Source: Chloroflexota bacterium
GTDB lineage: Bacteria; Chloroflexota; Anaerolineae; UBA2200
Length of the DNA: 51,397 nucleotides
Direction: 5' to 3'
NCBI GenBank assembly: GCA_030607875.1
Contig: JAUWJD010000024.1
Location: 1 to 51,397 of the forward strand
The position numbers were made by a program, and so were the translations under genes. The first letter of the stretch is position 1, and every line of letters begins with the position of its first letter. Shown here piece after piece: positions 44,301-50,744 of this stretch. Under the pieces are notes generated by a model that saw only the letters and a list, made by a program, of their open reading frames with translations, was not told the origin of the DNA and made no database searches.

Positions 44301-44494
44301 AGAAGCTGGTGCTCGACTGGCGCAAGCGCCAGCAGTCGCGTGCTGGAGTGCGCGTGGCCATCCGGAGCACACTCGACCAACTACCGCTCGCCTATGCCCC
44401 CGCGCTGTTCCGCCGACTCTGTGATGCGATCTATCAGCATGTCTACGATTCATACTGGGGTGCGGGGAAGAGCGTGTATGCACAGGCATTGTGA
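41321..44494 (+). CDS. hsdR: Type I restriction enzyme HsdR (R subunit)
   Basis: A 1057-residue endonuclease/translocase. The N-terminal nuclease domain has GFVNGLPLLFGELKA, the D...ExK-type catalytic segment. The helicase part has Walker A HTQGSGKSFSM (about residues 305-315), the DEAH box ITDEAHRTQ (about 408), the FTATPL motif III and MQTIARANRVLGDKVNG. A helical C-terminal region would dock to the methylase. It cuts unmodified DNA after ATP-driven translocation. The GTG start at 41321 overlaps the hsdS stop. Confidence 0.95.
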   Translation: MTYAKPDSEEALEQATMALFSQLGWETVNAYHEVYGEEQDAPAGSPYLGREHRGQVVLLPRLRAALARLNPLLPAEALGLAAEELTRDRSTVTLAQANREIYALLKDGVKGTFRGPEGDERVETVRLVDWNKPANNDFLMVQQFWVTGDVYTRRADLVGFVNGLPLLFGELKAHHKRLEKAYRDNLSDYKDTIPHLFAYNAFIILSNGSDALTGTLTSEWEHFSTWKKINDEGEEGVISLDTLVRGTCEPQRFLDIVENFLLYQEARGGLRKIVAMNHQYLGVNRAIAAVQQIRQNQGRLGVFWHTQGSGKSFSMIFFSLKILRKLHGHWTFLVVTDRVDLDDQIYKNFSSTGAVTEPEERARAQSGKHLKRMLREDHRYIFTLIHKFHTRDGQRYPKLSDRSDVIVITDEAHRTQYDVLAMNMRNALPKAAFIAFTATPLIVAEEKTRQVFGDYVSIYNFKQSVEDKATVPLYYENRIPEMQLTNEQLDEDMHDLLEAAELDDAQEAKLVRQFGRQYHLITRDDRLEKVAEDIVYHFVNRGYLGKAMVVSIDKLTTLRMYDKVQKYWQRTLHDLRTRLAAADDGARVEIKDKIAFMEGTDMAVVISQEQNEVRKFRQHGLDILPHRKRIQNETLDEFFKDPEHSLRLVFVCAMWRTGFDAPACSTIYLDRPMRNHTLMQTIARANRVLGDKVNGLIVDYVGVFRDLQKALAIYGTGPGGELRPGELAIERKEALIERLREAISETTAFCTERGVDVEALLHSEGFQRIAWMDDSVEQIIVNDELRTRYLDLSTHVDRLFKAILPDTCASEFAPQRKLFTVLAAKIRGLSQEVDISGVMGQVEHLLDRSVATVPYVIEASERYDLSKIDFEALKEMFKQGRKRTEFEKLRGKVHARLEGMVRLNRSRINYLEEFQRLIDEYNAGARNLQILFDQLVDLAQRLDKEEQRHIAENLNEEELAVFDMLVRSDLKLTEKDRAQVKRVARELLQTLKQEKLVLDWRKRQQSRAGVRVAIRSTLDQLPLAYAPALFRRLCDAIYQHVYDSYWGAGKSVYAQAL

Positions 44495-44502
44495 GATCGC
44501 CC

Positions 44503-44538
44503 AGACCTTTGGGGTTTCCAACCAAACCCCAAAGGTCT
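44503..44538. terminator. Perfect 15-bp hairpin after hsdR
   Basis: AGACCTTTGGGGTTT and AAACCCCAAAGGTCT are perfect inverted arms with a six-base loop, nine bases after the hsdR stop. No U-tract follows on the plus strand, so it may be a repeat element as much as a terminator. Confidence 0.6.
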
Positions 44539-44564
44539 AAGTGGAGTTATGCGGTCGTAAGGTG

Positions 44565-45455
44565 ATGACCTCCCAAGACACCACGCACATAGCATTTTCT
44601 GACGAGTCATACTGGAACATAGGACGCTTTCGCGCCCTGGGCTTGCTCACCCTGCGCTACAGTGATCTTCCGTTCCTGCAAACAGAGGCTCACGCGATTC
44701 TAGACGAGTCGGACGTCACAGAGTTGAAGTGGACCAAGCTTCGTACGGCAAAACAGCGCTTTTGTGCGGTGAAGTTCTGTCAGTTTGCCGTTGACGAGGC
44801 GCAAAGCGGGCGATTGCGCATTGATGTGCTAACCTGGGACATTCAGGACAGTCGCCACACGGTAAGGAGGCGTGACGACGTTGCTAACTTGCAGCGAATG
44901 TACTACCATCTGTTCAAGAACGTGTTGAGGAAGCGCTGGCCTGGGGACTGGGTGTGGCGGCTGTGCCCAGATGAGAATACGGCTGTGGATTGGGAGAGTG
45001 TTGAGGACTTTCTGAGTGCTGAGGGCAGCAAGCTTGACGTGCGAGCTGACTTGTTTGCACAGAGCAAGTTTCGTGTCAGGCTCAGGACAGAGTTTGGCAT
45101 TGAGAAGATAGAGCCGCGCGACTCGGTACAGCAGCCCTTGGTTCAGGTGGCGGACCTCTTTGCTGGCCTAGCGGTGTTCTCACGAAGCAAGTATAATTGC
45201 TATGAGGTATGGCACCGCACACACGGTCCACAGCCTCCATTGTTTCCTGTTAATGCGGACAGCCAGGTTCAGCTCAGCGGCGCCGACCAAGACCGTTGCG
45301 AAGTACTCGCTGAGTTCGAAGGCATGTGCAAGGGTCGAAGGCTTGGCGTCAGTCTGAAAACCAACCGTGGTCTGAAGACATACAACCCGAGAAATCCGAT
45401 CAATTTCTGGTGGTACGAGCCACAGCATGATCTGGACAAAGCACCGGTGAAGTAG
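44565..45455 (+). CDS. DUF3800-like protein
   Basis: A 296-residue protein with the features of DUF3800: an N-terminal strand with SDES (IAFSDESYWNIGRFRALG) and a C-terminal acidic QVADLFAGLA motif, which in this RNase H-like fold are metal-binding acidic residues. Such proteins often lie next to restriction and other defence genes, which fits the position after hsdR. The ATG at 44565 has AAGGTG directly upstream; a GTG eight codons earlier is possible. The activity is not known. Confidence 0.7.
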   Translation: MTSQDTTHIAFSDESYWNIGRFRALGLLTLRYSDLPFLQTEAHAILDESDVTELKWTKLRTAKQRFCAVKFCQFAVDEAQSGRLRIDVLTWDIQDSRHTVRRRDDVANLQRMYYHLFKNVLRKRWPGDWVWRLCPDENTAVDWESVEDFLSAEGSKLDVRADLFAQSKFRVRLRTEFGIEKIEPRDSVQQPLVQVADLFAGLAVFSRSKYNCYEVWHRTHGPQPPLFPVNADSQVQLSGADQDRCEVLAEFEGMCKGRRLGVSLKTNRGLKTYNPRNPINFWWYEPQHDLDKAPVK

Positions 45456-45703
45456 AAGAGACAGGAGGCGCGTCACTTCGGACGCGAGCATGAAAGCTGA
45501 GTTCTCAGGGTTCACCTGGGCGCACGAGTCAGCTTGCTGGTCTACCATGCTCAACGAACAAGGCGTACGCTCCGGAGCGAGAAAGCATGGAGGAGTTACG
45601 ACGGGATCGAGGGACCTACGCGCTGGCAAGTGAGTGTCTGCTGACCTGTCACACCAGACATTTTGGATCTTCGCCTATGCCCTGACCTTGCGAGGTAAAA
45701 CAG
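45456..45703. other. Intergenic region before the fused toxin gene
   Basis: No gene or clear promoter was recognised. A 47-codon frame from 45490 lacks a ribosome binding site. Confidence 0.3.
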
Positions 45704-46360
45704 ATGGCAACTTACAGAGAGACACAATCCTATGTACGGGAGCGCCACGGGTACACCCCCAAGACTTGCTGGATCGCCCACGTCAAGGAGCTAAGCGGCC
45801 TGCCGGTGCGGCGCGCTCATAACCGTCGCGGCGAACAACGCAGGATTCTCTGCCCTCCCGAGAAACAGCACGACATCCTTGACGCATTCGAGCACTTCGG
45901 GATGGTCGAGCGTCTTACACAGTATGAGACCCGGTTGATTAAGGAGACAGAATCCCAACTGTCTTCTCTGGAGTGCTACTCCCCCTACGAGATGGAGGCT
46001 TTTCTCTCTGATGTTGTGGAACTCCATCGCATAGCTCCAGCGGCGCCACCAGACGCAGTGTTGCGAGAAGCTCCCATCGTGTACAAGGGCTGGTCCTTGG
46101 CACCAACCCCGGAGTTTCAAAAGACCGTCATGCGAATGGACAAGAAGATCAAAGGCAGGGTACTCGAGGCCATCAATGTTTTGAGTACAAGACCCAAGCA
46201 ACTCCACGGGGACACCGTCAAGCCGCTGTCCGGAGAGCTCAGAGGCAGATGGCGGTATCGCATTGGAGACTTCAGACTTATCTACTGGCCAGACGAGGAA
46301 AGGCGTACCGTGTTTCTGCTGGCAGTTCTTCCACGCGGCGCTGCGTATGCTCAGTCGTAG
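45704..46360 (+). CDS. Fusion of a small DNA-binding-like domain with a RelE/ParE-type toxin domain
   Basis: A 218-residue protein in two parts. Residues 1-72 (TYRETQSYVRERHGYTPKTC, WIAHVKELSGLPVRRAHNR) resemble a small stand-alone protein family commonly found on its own. After a helical linker, residues 130-218 carry a RelE/ParE-type fold with RGRWRYRIGDFRLIYWP and a conserved basic/aromatic end. A toxin domain fused to another domain in one polypeptide is unusual, as these toxins normally have a separate antitoxin. GAGGT precedes the ATG. No antitoxin gene is adjacent. Confidence 0.65.
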   Translation: MATYRETQSYVRERHGYTPKTCWIAHVKELSGLPVRRAHNRRGEQRRILCPPEKQHDILDAFEHFGMVERLTQYETRLIKETESQLSSLECYSPYEMEAFLSDVVELHRIAPAAPPDAVLREAPIVYKGWSLAPTPEFQKTVMRMDKKIKGRVLEAINVLSTRPKQLHGDTVKPLSGELRGRWRYRIGDFRLIYWPDEERRTVFLLAVLPRGAAYAQS

Positions 46361-46361
46361 C

Positions 46362-46530
46362 GCTCACCTGTACGGCTTGACACGGGAGGAGCTGCACTAC
46401 ATCTTACACGTTCCCCATCGTGCGCCGCAAGGACCAGGAGCGTTAGGGAGAGTAGCGGACGAACACCATGTTGTTGGAGAGCTATGATGAGCTTCTCCAT
46501 TTGCCGAGACCTGCTTCGGCGTGAGGCAAT
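46362..46530 (+). pseudogene. Remnant of a DNA methylase/helicase-type restriction gene (C-terminus)
   Basis: Translation of 46362-46414 gives HLYGLTREELHYIL, and after a two-base deletion the frame changes to give FPIVRRKDQER, then a TAG, GE, a second TAG and RTNTMLLESYDEL. Together these match the known C-terminal pattern ...YILDTFPIVRRKDExxYGEYRTxxLxLEAYDxL of Eco57I-like N6-methylase/restriction enzymes, with two nonsense codons where Tyr would stand. It is a decayed tail; no upstream part remains. Confidence 0.6.
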
Positions 46531-46784
46531 GCCTGCTGGATGTGGTCGCACGGCCACCCGGCGCGGGTGTGAGGAACCTCTGCCGTATGGCAACTTCCCT
46601 GGAATGAGCGTGATGACGAGGTCTGTGAGAGCGTCATTGACCACCCTTTCCCACTAGCAGGAGGGCCTTGCACACAGCTTGACCGTCTCGTTCTTTGCCG
46701 CTCGCCAAGTGTGTCGTATAATCCGATAGCAGGCCGTCTTGCAGCACGTTGGTGACGCACTCGGATTCATGGAGGAATGATCAT
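46531..46784. other. Gene-free stretch with the promoter of the DUF262 gene
   Basis: No gene is supported. It contains the promoter at 46695-46722. Confidence 0.4.
46695..46722 (+). promoter_or_regulatory. Promoter of the DUF262-HEPN pair
   Basis: TTGCCG (46695-46700) and a perfect TATAAT (46717-46722) are 16 bp apart, about 60 bp before the DUF262 start codon. Confidence 0.7.
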
Positions 46785-47834
46785 ATGAAGCAACCGATCT
46801 CAGCGCCTTATCCCATCAGCGACATTCTTGAATGGGACTACAGTGGTCAGTTGGAGATTGCGCCGAGATTTCAGCGCAGGGACCTCTGGCCGCTCAAGGC
46901 AAAATCATACCTGATCGACAGCGTTCTACGGGGTATGCCCATTCCGCCTCTCTTTATTCGACTCAAGGTTGATCCAGTGAAGAGGCGGGCGATCCGTGAG
47001 GTGGTGGATGGGCAGCAGCTACTCAGAGCCGTTCTGGGTTTCGTCAAAGGGGATTTCTCTGTACTCAAAGTGCATAATCGAGAGTTCGCCGATATGTCGT
47101 ACGCAGATCTCCCCCAGGAAGTCCAGCGTAGGTTCCTGGCCTACACTTTCGTGATCCATACGCTGCAGGACGTCACCGATGCCGACGTCCTTAGCATATT
47201 TGCTCGGATGAATACCTACACTGTGAAGCTGAATGCGCAAGAGCTGCGCAACGCCGGCTTCTTCGGAGCGTTCAAACAGACCGTGTACGGACTCTCCCAT
47301 CAGCACTATGCATTTTGGCGGAACAACAAGATACTCACAGATATGCAGATAGCTCGGATGCGAGACGCCGAGCTCGTGTCTGTGCTGGTTGTTTCGATGC
47401 TTGACGGCATTCGGCAAACCAAGAGCCAGGATCTCAAAGATATCTACAAACTCTACGACGATGATTTTCCTCAGGCGGAGCGCATTGTCGCAGAGTTCGG
47501 AGAGGTCGTGGACACAATAGGAAACATCTTCGACGGCACATTGAGGTCATCGGAGTTTAGACGTATTCCCTTGTTCTATAGCTTGTTCTGTGCCCTATAC
47601 GACGCGAAGTATGGATTGCCTGGCTCTGACCGAGAACGGCTACGGCTTCCTGCAAGCCAGTATGGCCGCTTGAGGCAGAGGCTGCACGAGTTAGGCGATA
47701 TCATCGAAACGAGAGAGCCACCGCCCGAGTACATTCAATTCGTTCAAGCCACGAGGTTAAGCACTGCGGATCCCGGAAGGAGACGGGTGCGACACCAGTT
47801 TCTGTGGGAGCAAGTGCTTTCGACAGTTGGTTAG
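46785..47834 (+). CDS. DUF262-domain protein (GmrSD/ParB-like nuclease family)
   Basis: A 349-residue protein with the DUF262 features: an N-terminal APRFQRRDLWPLKAKSYLID and a PPLFIRL strand, then REVVDGQQLLRAV. The usual motif is DGQQR; here it is DGQQL, so the key arginine is replaced. DUF262 is the N-terminal domain of GmrS of the GmrSD type IV restriction enzyme and occurs in several defence systems. GGAGG precedes the ATG. It lies about 40 bp upstream of a HEPN-like gene. Confidence 0.78.
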   Translation: MKQPISAPYPISDILEWDYSGQLEIAPRFQRRDLWPLKAKSYLIDSVLRGMPIPPLFIRLKVDPVKRRAIREVVDGQQLLRAVLGFVKGDFSVLKVHNREFADMSYADLPQEVQRRFLAYTFVIHTLQDVTDADVLSIFARMNTYTVKLNAQELRNAGFFGAFKQTVYGLSHQHYAFWRNNKILTDMQIARMRDAELVSVLVVSMLDGIRQTKSQDLKDIYKLYDDDFPQAERIVAEFGEVVDTIGNIFDGTLRSSEFRRIPLFYSLFCALYDAKYGLPGSDRERLRLPASQYGRLRQRLHELGDIIETREPPPEYIQFVQATRLSTADPGRRRVRHQFLWEQVLSTVG

Positions 47835-47875
47835 GGTGAGTCCTTGACGCCTGACTCGCAGCGGAGTTGAGAGCT

Positions 47876-48523
47876 GTGCCGACGCTAGGGGTAGAACACT
47901 GTCTTCGCGGTTTTGAGAGCAGCGTGCAGAAGACCACTCGGTTTGTGCGGGAAGCACGAGGCTGGAGGAGATTGGGGTCCAACGGTGTTTACGTCCACAT
48001 TGGCATTGGTCGGGTCGAGCTTTTGGCAGGATTGGGACTGCTAAGGATTCATTTGGCTTGGGAAGAGTTCTTGGAGAGTGTGTTTGTAAGGTACATGTGT
48101 GGTGCGAGGTCGACTTCAGGTTTTGCGCCTGTGCTGCTTTCGCCGCCTCAGCCCACTATTGCTGTCGCAATGGCAACACTGCTTGGGCCGAGCCGTCAGT
48201 TCTTGCACTGGAATGCTCGAAGCACTCTAGCGCGGGCCAGCCGCTTCTTTCAGGCAGGCGAACCGTTCGCAACAGCCGTTGGTGCCATTGCGCAAACTCT
48301 CGATGACATCTCAGCAGTGCGGAACAGGTTTGCTCATCGATCCGACTTCTCCGCAAATGCATTTCGCATTCTCGTCTTGACTGCCTTCGGTTATGTGCCT
48401 CGAGGGATGAGCCCTGGTCGCTTCCTGTTGACTGCGCACCCGTCCCTTGCGGCCGGTGGGCTTAGGTTCTTCGAGTTCTATTCCGGTAGCTTGATCGGTG
48501 CAAGTCGTGCAATAGTGCCATAG
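47876..48523 (+). CDS. HEPN-like nuclease
   Basis: A protein of about 215 residues with a HEPN-type helical fold. A RNRFAH sequence (R-x4-H, residues about 149-154) is the RNase motif of HEPN domains, and an AWEEFLESVFVRYM helix precedes it. HEPN proteins with an adjacent DUF262 gene are known defence pairs. The GTG at 47876, with GGAG nine bases upstream, is preferred to a TTG at 47867, which is too close to the ribosome binding site. Its substrate is not known. Confidence 0.65.
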   Translation: MPTLGVEHCLRGFESSVQKTTRFVREARGWRRLGSNGVYVHIGIGRVELLAGLGLLRIHLAWEEFLESVFVRYMCGARSTSGFAPVLLSPPQPTIAVAMATLLGPSRQFLHWNARSTLARASRFFQAGEPFATAVGAIAQTLDDISAVRNRFAHRSDFSANAFRILVLTAFGYVPRGMSPGRFLLTAHPSLAAGGLRFFEFYSGSLIGASRAIVP

Positions 48524-48597
48524 AGCATTCATGCATGGGCAGGCAATGCGGCGAGAATGGCCTCTAGGCAGCCTCGACTTCGCTCTGCTCGGCGCCG

Positions 48598-48618
48598 TTC
48601 GTCCCGCAGCGGGACGAA
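48598..48618. repeat. Perfect 10-bp inverted repeat with one-base loop
   Basis: TTCGTCCCGC and GCGGGACGAA surround a single A. A smaller inverted repeat, CTCCC/GGGAG, follows at 48621-48634. Confidence 0.6.
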
Positions 48619-48897
48619 GGCTCCCTGACGGGAGGGCGAGACGGCCTGCGCTGCGCTCTGGCGCAAGTGCAGGTGTTGCCGGGCGTGCCCATGCTTTGGC
48701 AGGGTGCTTCGCGAGGAGCCCGGCCCACTGTTTTCGGATAGGTACTAGAGGGGCAATTCAGACGAGTCTCGGCACTGTGGGCCAGGGTGTAGATTCTGAG
48801 AACCTTCTGCGATGGCCGGCACCTGGCCGTGGTGCCACGGGCCGCCGTGCCGCACCTGCAGGGATGTGTTCATGTTGCAGTTTCCGCCTCCCGTTTA

Positions 48898-49006
48898 CCT
48901 TGTCTCCCATTTACGCCAGAGGCGTAAAGACCAGAGGCACGCCTTGCCGCTTGAGACAAGGCGTAGACGGCGCCTCCAGGCATAAAGACAAAAGGTACCG
49001 CCTGGA
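48898..49006. repeat. Three consecutive hairpins with an alternative pairing
   Basis: TTTACGCC/GGCGTAAA (48910-48928), ACGCCTTG/CAAGGCGT (48939-48964) and TCCAGGC/GCCTGGA (48975-49006) form three hairpins about 10 bases apart. CCTTGTCTC (48898-48906) can also pair with GAGACAAGG (48953-48961), which excludes the second hairpin. Confidence 0.55.
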
Positions 49007-49074
49007 TCTCCGACCTATGTAGCCATCTTCGTGCGCAGCCAGCGGCTCACGGCCGCAGGTATCACCAGGGCGAC

Positions 49075-49103
49075 TTGTCACCCTGGCAACAATGTGGTAC
49101 AAT
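49075..49103 (+). promoter_or_regulatory. Promoter of the RHH/MazF operon
   Basis: TTGTCA (49075-49080) and TACAAT (49098-49103) are exactly 17 bp apart, 20 bp before the antitoxin start. Confidence 0.7.
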
Positions 49104-49123
49104 GGCGTGGGAGGTGATGTGCC

Positions 49124-49378
49124 ATGACTACAGAAGCTAAGCGCACCCGCTTGACCGTGGATATTCCGCCGGAGCTCAAGCGCCGCCTGCGACTCGTAGC
49201 CGCCCAACGCGATATCTCTATCCGTAAATACGTTGTTGAGACCATTGAACAGCAGTTGGCAGAGGACTGGGTGGAACTGGCCGACCAAGAAGGCCTTCTG
49301 GCCTTGACTGCGCGGGCCGACCCCGTCTTGGCGGAACTATGGGATAACGAACAGGACGCGGCTTATGACCAGCTCTGA
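49124..49378 (+). CDS. Ribbon-helix-helix antitoxin
   Basis: An 84-residue protein with an RHH DNA-binding N-terminus (RTRLTVDIPPELKRRLRLVA) and a helical, acidic C-terminal half that would bind the toxin. GGGAGGTGA precedes the ATG. It overlaps the toxin gene by 14 bases. Antitoxins of this kind repress their operon with the toxin as corepressor. Confidence 0.85.
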   Translation: MTTEAKRTRLTVDIPPELKRRLRLVAAQRDISIRKYVVETIEQQLAEDWVELADQEGLLALTARADPVLAELWDNEQDAAYDQL

Positions 49379-49703
49379 ACAAGGAGACGTCGTCCTGGTG
49401 CGTTTTCTCTTCAGTGACGAGACAGGCGCCAAGCATCGGCCAGCCGTCATCGTCAGTTCGGACGAGTATAACCGCGGTCGCCAAAAGGCCATCATGGCGG
49501 CCATCACCAGCAATGTTCAGCGCCTGTTGGTCGGCGACCACCGCATCGATGGCTGGCAAGAGGCTGGATTGCTCTTTCCCTCAGTTGCCACTGGCGTGAT
49601 CCGAACCATCAAGCAGAGCACGACCGAACGCCGGCTGGGCGTGATGCCCCCTGCAGATATGGAAGCCATCCGCGAGAAGCTGGCGCACGCGCTGGGGCTT
49701 TGA
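49365..49703 (+). CDS. MazF/PemK-type endoribonuclease toxin
   Basis: A 112-residue MazF/PemK fold: GDVVLVRFLFSDETGAKHRP, AVIVSS, then a QEAGLLFPSVATG and VIRTIKQS region. MazF toxins cleave mRNA at short sites. It overlaps its antitoxin gene by 14 bases, and the pair has one promoter. Confidence 0.85.
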   Translation: MTSSEQGDVVLVRFLFSDETGAKHRPAVIVSSDEYNRGRQKAIMAAITSNVQRLLVGDHRIDGWQEAGLLFPSVATGVIRTIKQSTTERRLGVMPPADMEAIREKLAHALGL

Positions 49704-50178
49704 GGCCGCGACCTGGCCTTGATCATGCGCGCATAAAGGCAGCCACCTCTTGGGATGCGGACTCGAGGTACTTCCGCAGCCAACCTTTGAGCACTATCTG
49801 CTCTGCAACAGGCCTCCCCACGGCCGACCGGCCACTGCGGGCGGATCTTGCAGGGACCTGCCGCGGTGTGGTCACGGCTTGGCCCACGTCCCATACCACA
49901 GACCCCGCGCCCCCGGAGGCTACACAGGGAACAGAGGGAGCAGAGCGGCCTTCGATGGCTCTGCTCCCTCTGCACTCCCTGTGTACTGCGCGCAGTCTCA
50001 GGGTTCTGCGGCATCTTCTCCCGGGATATGGAACAGCACCTTCTTGCCCCCTTCTTGGGTGGCCCGTATCTCCTTTGTCGCCACCTGCCCTTTGGCCCAG
50101 CGTCCCGCACCATGCGGCTCACACAGCGCACAGAGTGAAGTCTCAGAAGGCTGCTGTGTACACCCTGTGCATAGTGTG
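49704..50178. other. Gene-free region with a long hairpin and decayed minus-strand coding remnants
   Basis: No intact gene is seen. On the minus strand short protein-like remnants can be read: GRWAKGQVATKEIRATQEG leading to KKVLFHIPGEDAAEP and a stop (about 50095-49999), and VLKGWLRKYLESASQEVAAF before a stop (about 49790-49733). These may be pieces of a large deleted gene; their family is not recognised. Confidence 0.4.
49922..49984. repeat. 63-bp near-perfect hairpin
   Basis: ACACAGGGA and TCCCTGTGT form the outer stem. AGAGGGAGCAGAGC (49933-49946) and GCTCTGCTCCCTCT (49958-49971) form a 14-bp inner stem with an 11-base loop. AGGGA- and CAGAG-type words are iterated in the arms. Confidence 0.7.
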
Positions 50179-50274
50179 CTACTGCGGGACGTGGCGGGTG
50201 TTCTTCTCCTTGGCCGAGATGGCGCTGACGTCCTTGACCGGGAAGGATTCTTCGATGTAACGGCCGTCGGTTAT
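50179..50274 (-). pseudogene. DUF1156-like N-terminal remnant with lost start codon
   Basis: The minus frame reads ITDGRYIEESFPVKDVSAIS then AKEKNTRH and a stop after three more residues. It matches the typical N-terminus of DUF1156 proteins (...EESLPLKxVSxxSAREKSIRHGH...), which belong to anti-phage DNA-methylase systems. It begins with ATA exactly where ATG would overlap the PIN gene stop. The rest of the gene is missing or decayed. Confidence 0.55.
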
Positions 50275-50744
50275 GGTGCTTCCTCTTCTATGGGACTCAG
50301 GTAGGCCAATAGGTCCCGCACGCGCAGCACGAACGCCCCAGGTCGCAGGACGGTGACCTTCGAGTGCCCCGGTTGGAAATGGTGCACGTTGAAGGTGACC
50401 AGCCAGGGACACGCCTCCCGCGCCGCAGCGACCAGGATGGCCAAGTCCTTCGGGTCAGCAGCCCCCGCATAGGCGGCCAGGTCCTCCGTCCGGGGATCGG
50501 GAACCACCCGCAGGCAGCGGCTGACCATCAGCCGAAAGACCGGCAGGGCCTGGGGGAGTTTCTCTTCCAGGTTACGCTCCGCCTCGGCGATCACTTGTTG
50601 AGAGGTGAGGGCCTCGATCAAGGTGATCTCGCCCAGCCGCAGGACGACCAGACTGGCGCCGTGTTCGCTGGGCAAAGCGGCTCCCGCAAAGAGCACGTCG
50701 GCGTCTACAAAGACGCGCGGCTTACGTCGGCTGGTCGGAGGCAT
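50271..50744 (-). CDS. PIN-domain protein
   Basis: A 157-residue PIN-family protein. D14 and D16 (VFVDADVLF), E54/E56 (VIAEAERNLEE), D97/D100 (ADPKDLAIL) and TFNVHHF, in which the usual Asp is Asn (N119), can be traced. GGAGAAG precedes the ATG. It overlaps the upstream AbrB-like gene by 23 bp, so the two form a likely toxin-antitoxin pair, although the Asp-to-Asn change may weaken catalysis. Confidence 0.78.
   Translation of the reverse strand: MPPTSRRKPRVFVDADVLFAGAALPSEHGASLVVLRLGEITLIEALTSQQVIAEAERNLEEKLPQALPVFRLMVSRCLRVVPDPRTEDLAAYAGAADPKDLAILVAAAREACPWLVTFNVHHFQPGHSKVTVLRPGAFVLRVRDLLAYLSPIEEEAP

Larger units (their letters stand above)
48524..49074. other. Gene-free GC-rich stretch with several hairpins
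   Basis: No gene is supported; a 163-codon frame from 48531 is composition-driven and lacks a ribosome binding site. Notable elements are the palindrome at 48598-48618 and three consecutive hairpins at 48910-49006. Confidence 0.4.

Noticed and set aside
44503-44538. Operator for the DUF3800 gene
   Set aside because: The perfect hairpin could be an operator, but this plan (AGACC...GGTCT with a CCCC/GGGG core) fits a common intergenic repeat or terminator better, and no promoter lies next to it.
48531-49022. 163-codon frame downstream of the HEPN gene
   Set aside because: It runs through palindromes and hairpins, is rich in Arg, Gly and Ala, and lacks a ribosome binding site.
50020-50170. A zinc-ribbon protein with two CxxC motifs on the minus strand (LCTGCTQQ, SLCALCEP)
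   Set aside because: The Cys-containing words arise from CTCTGTG-type repeat sequence, and the frame has no start codon or upstream coding context.
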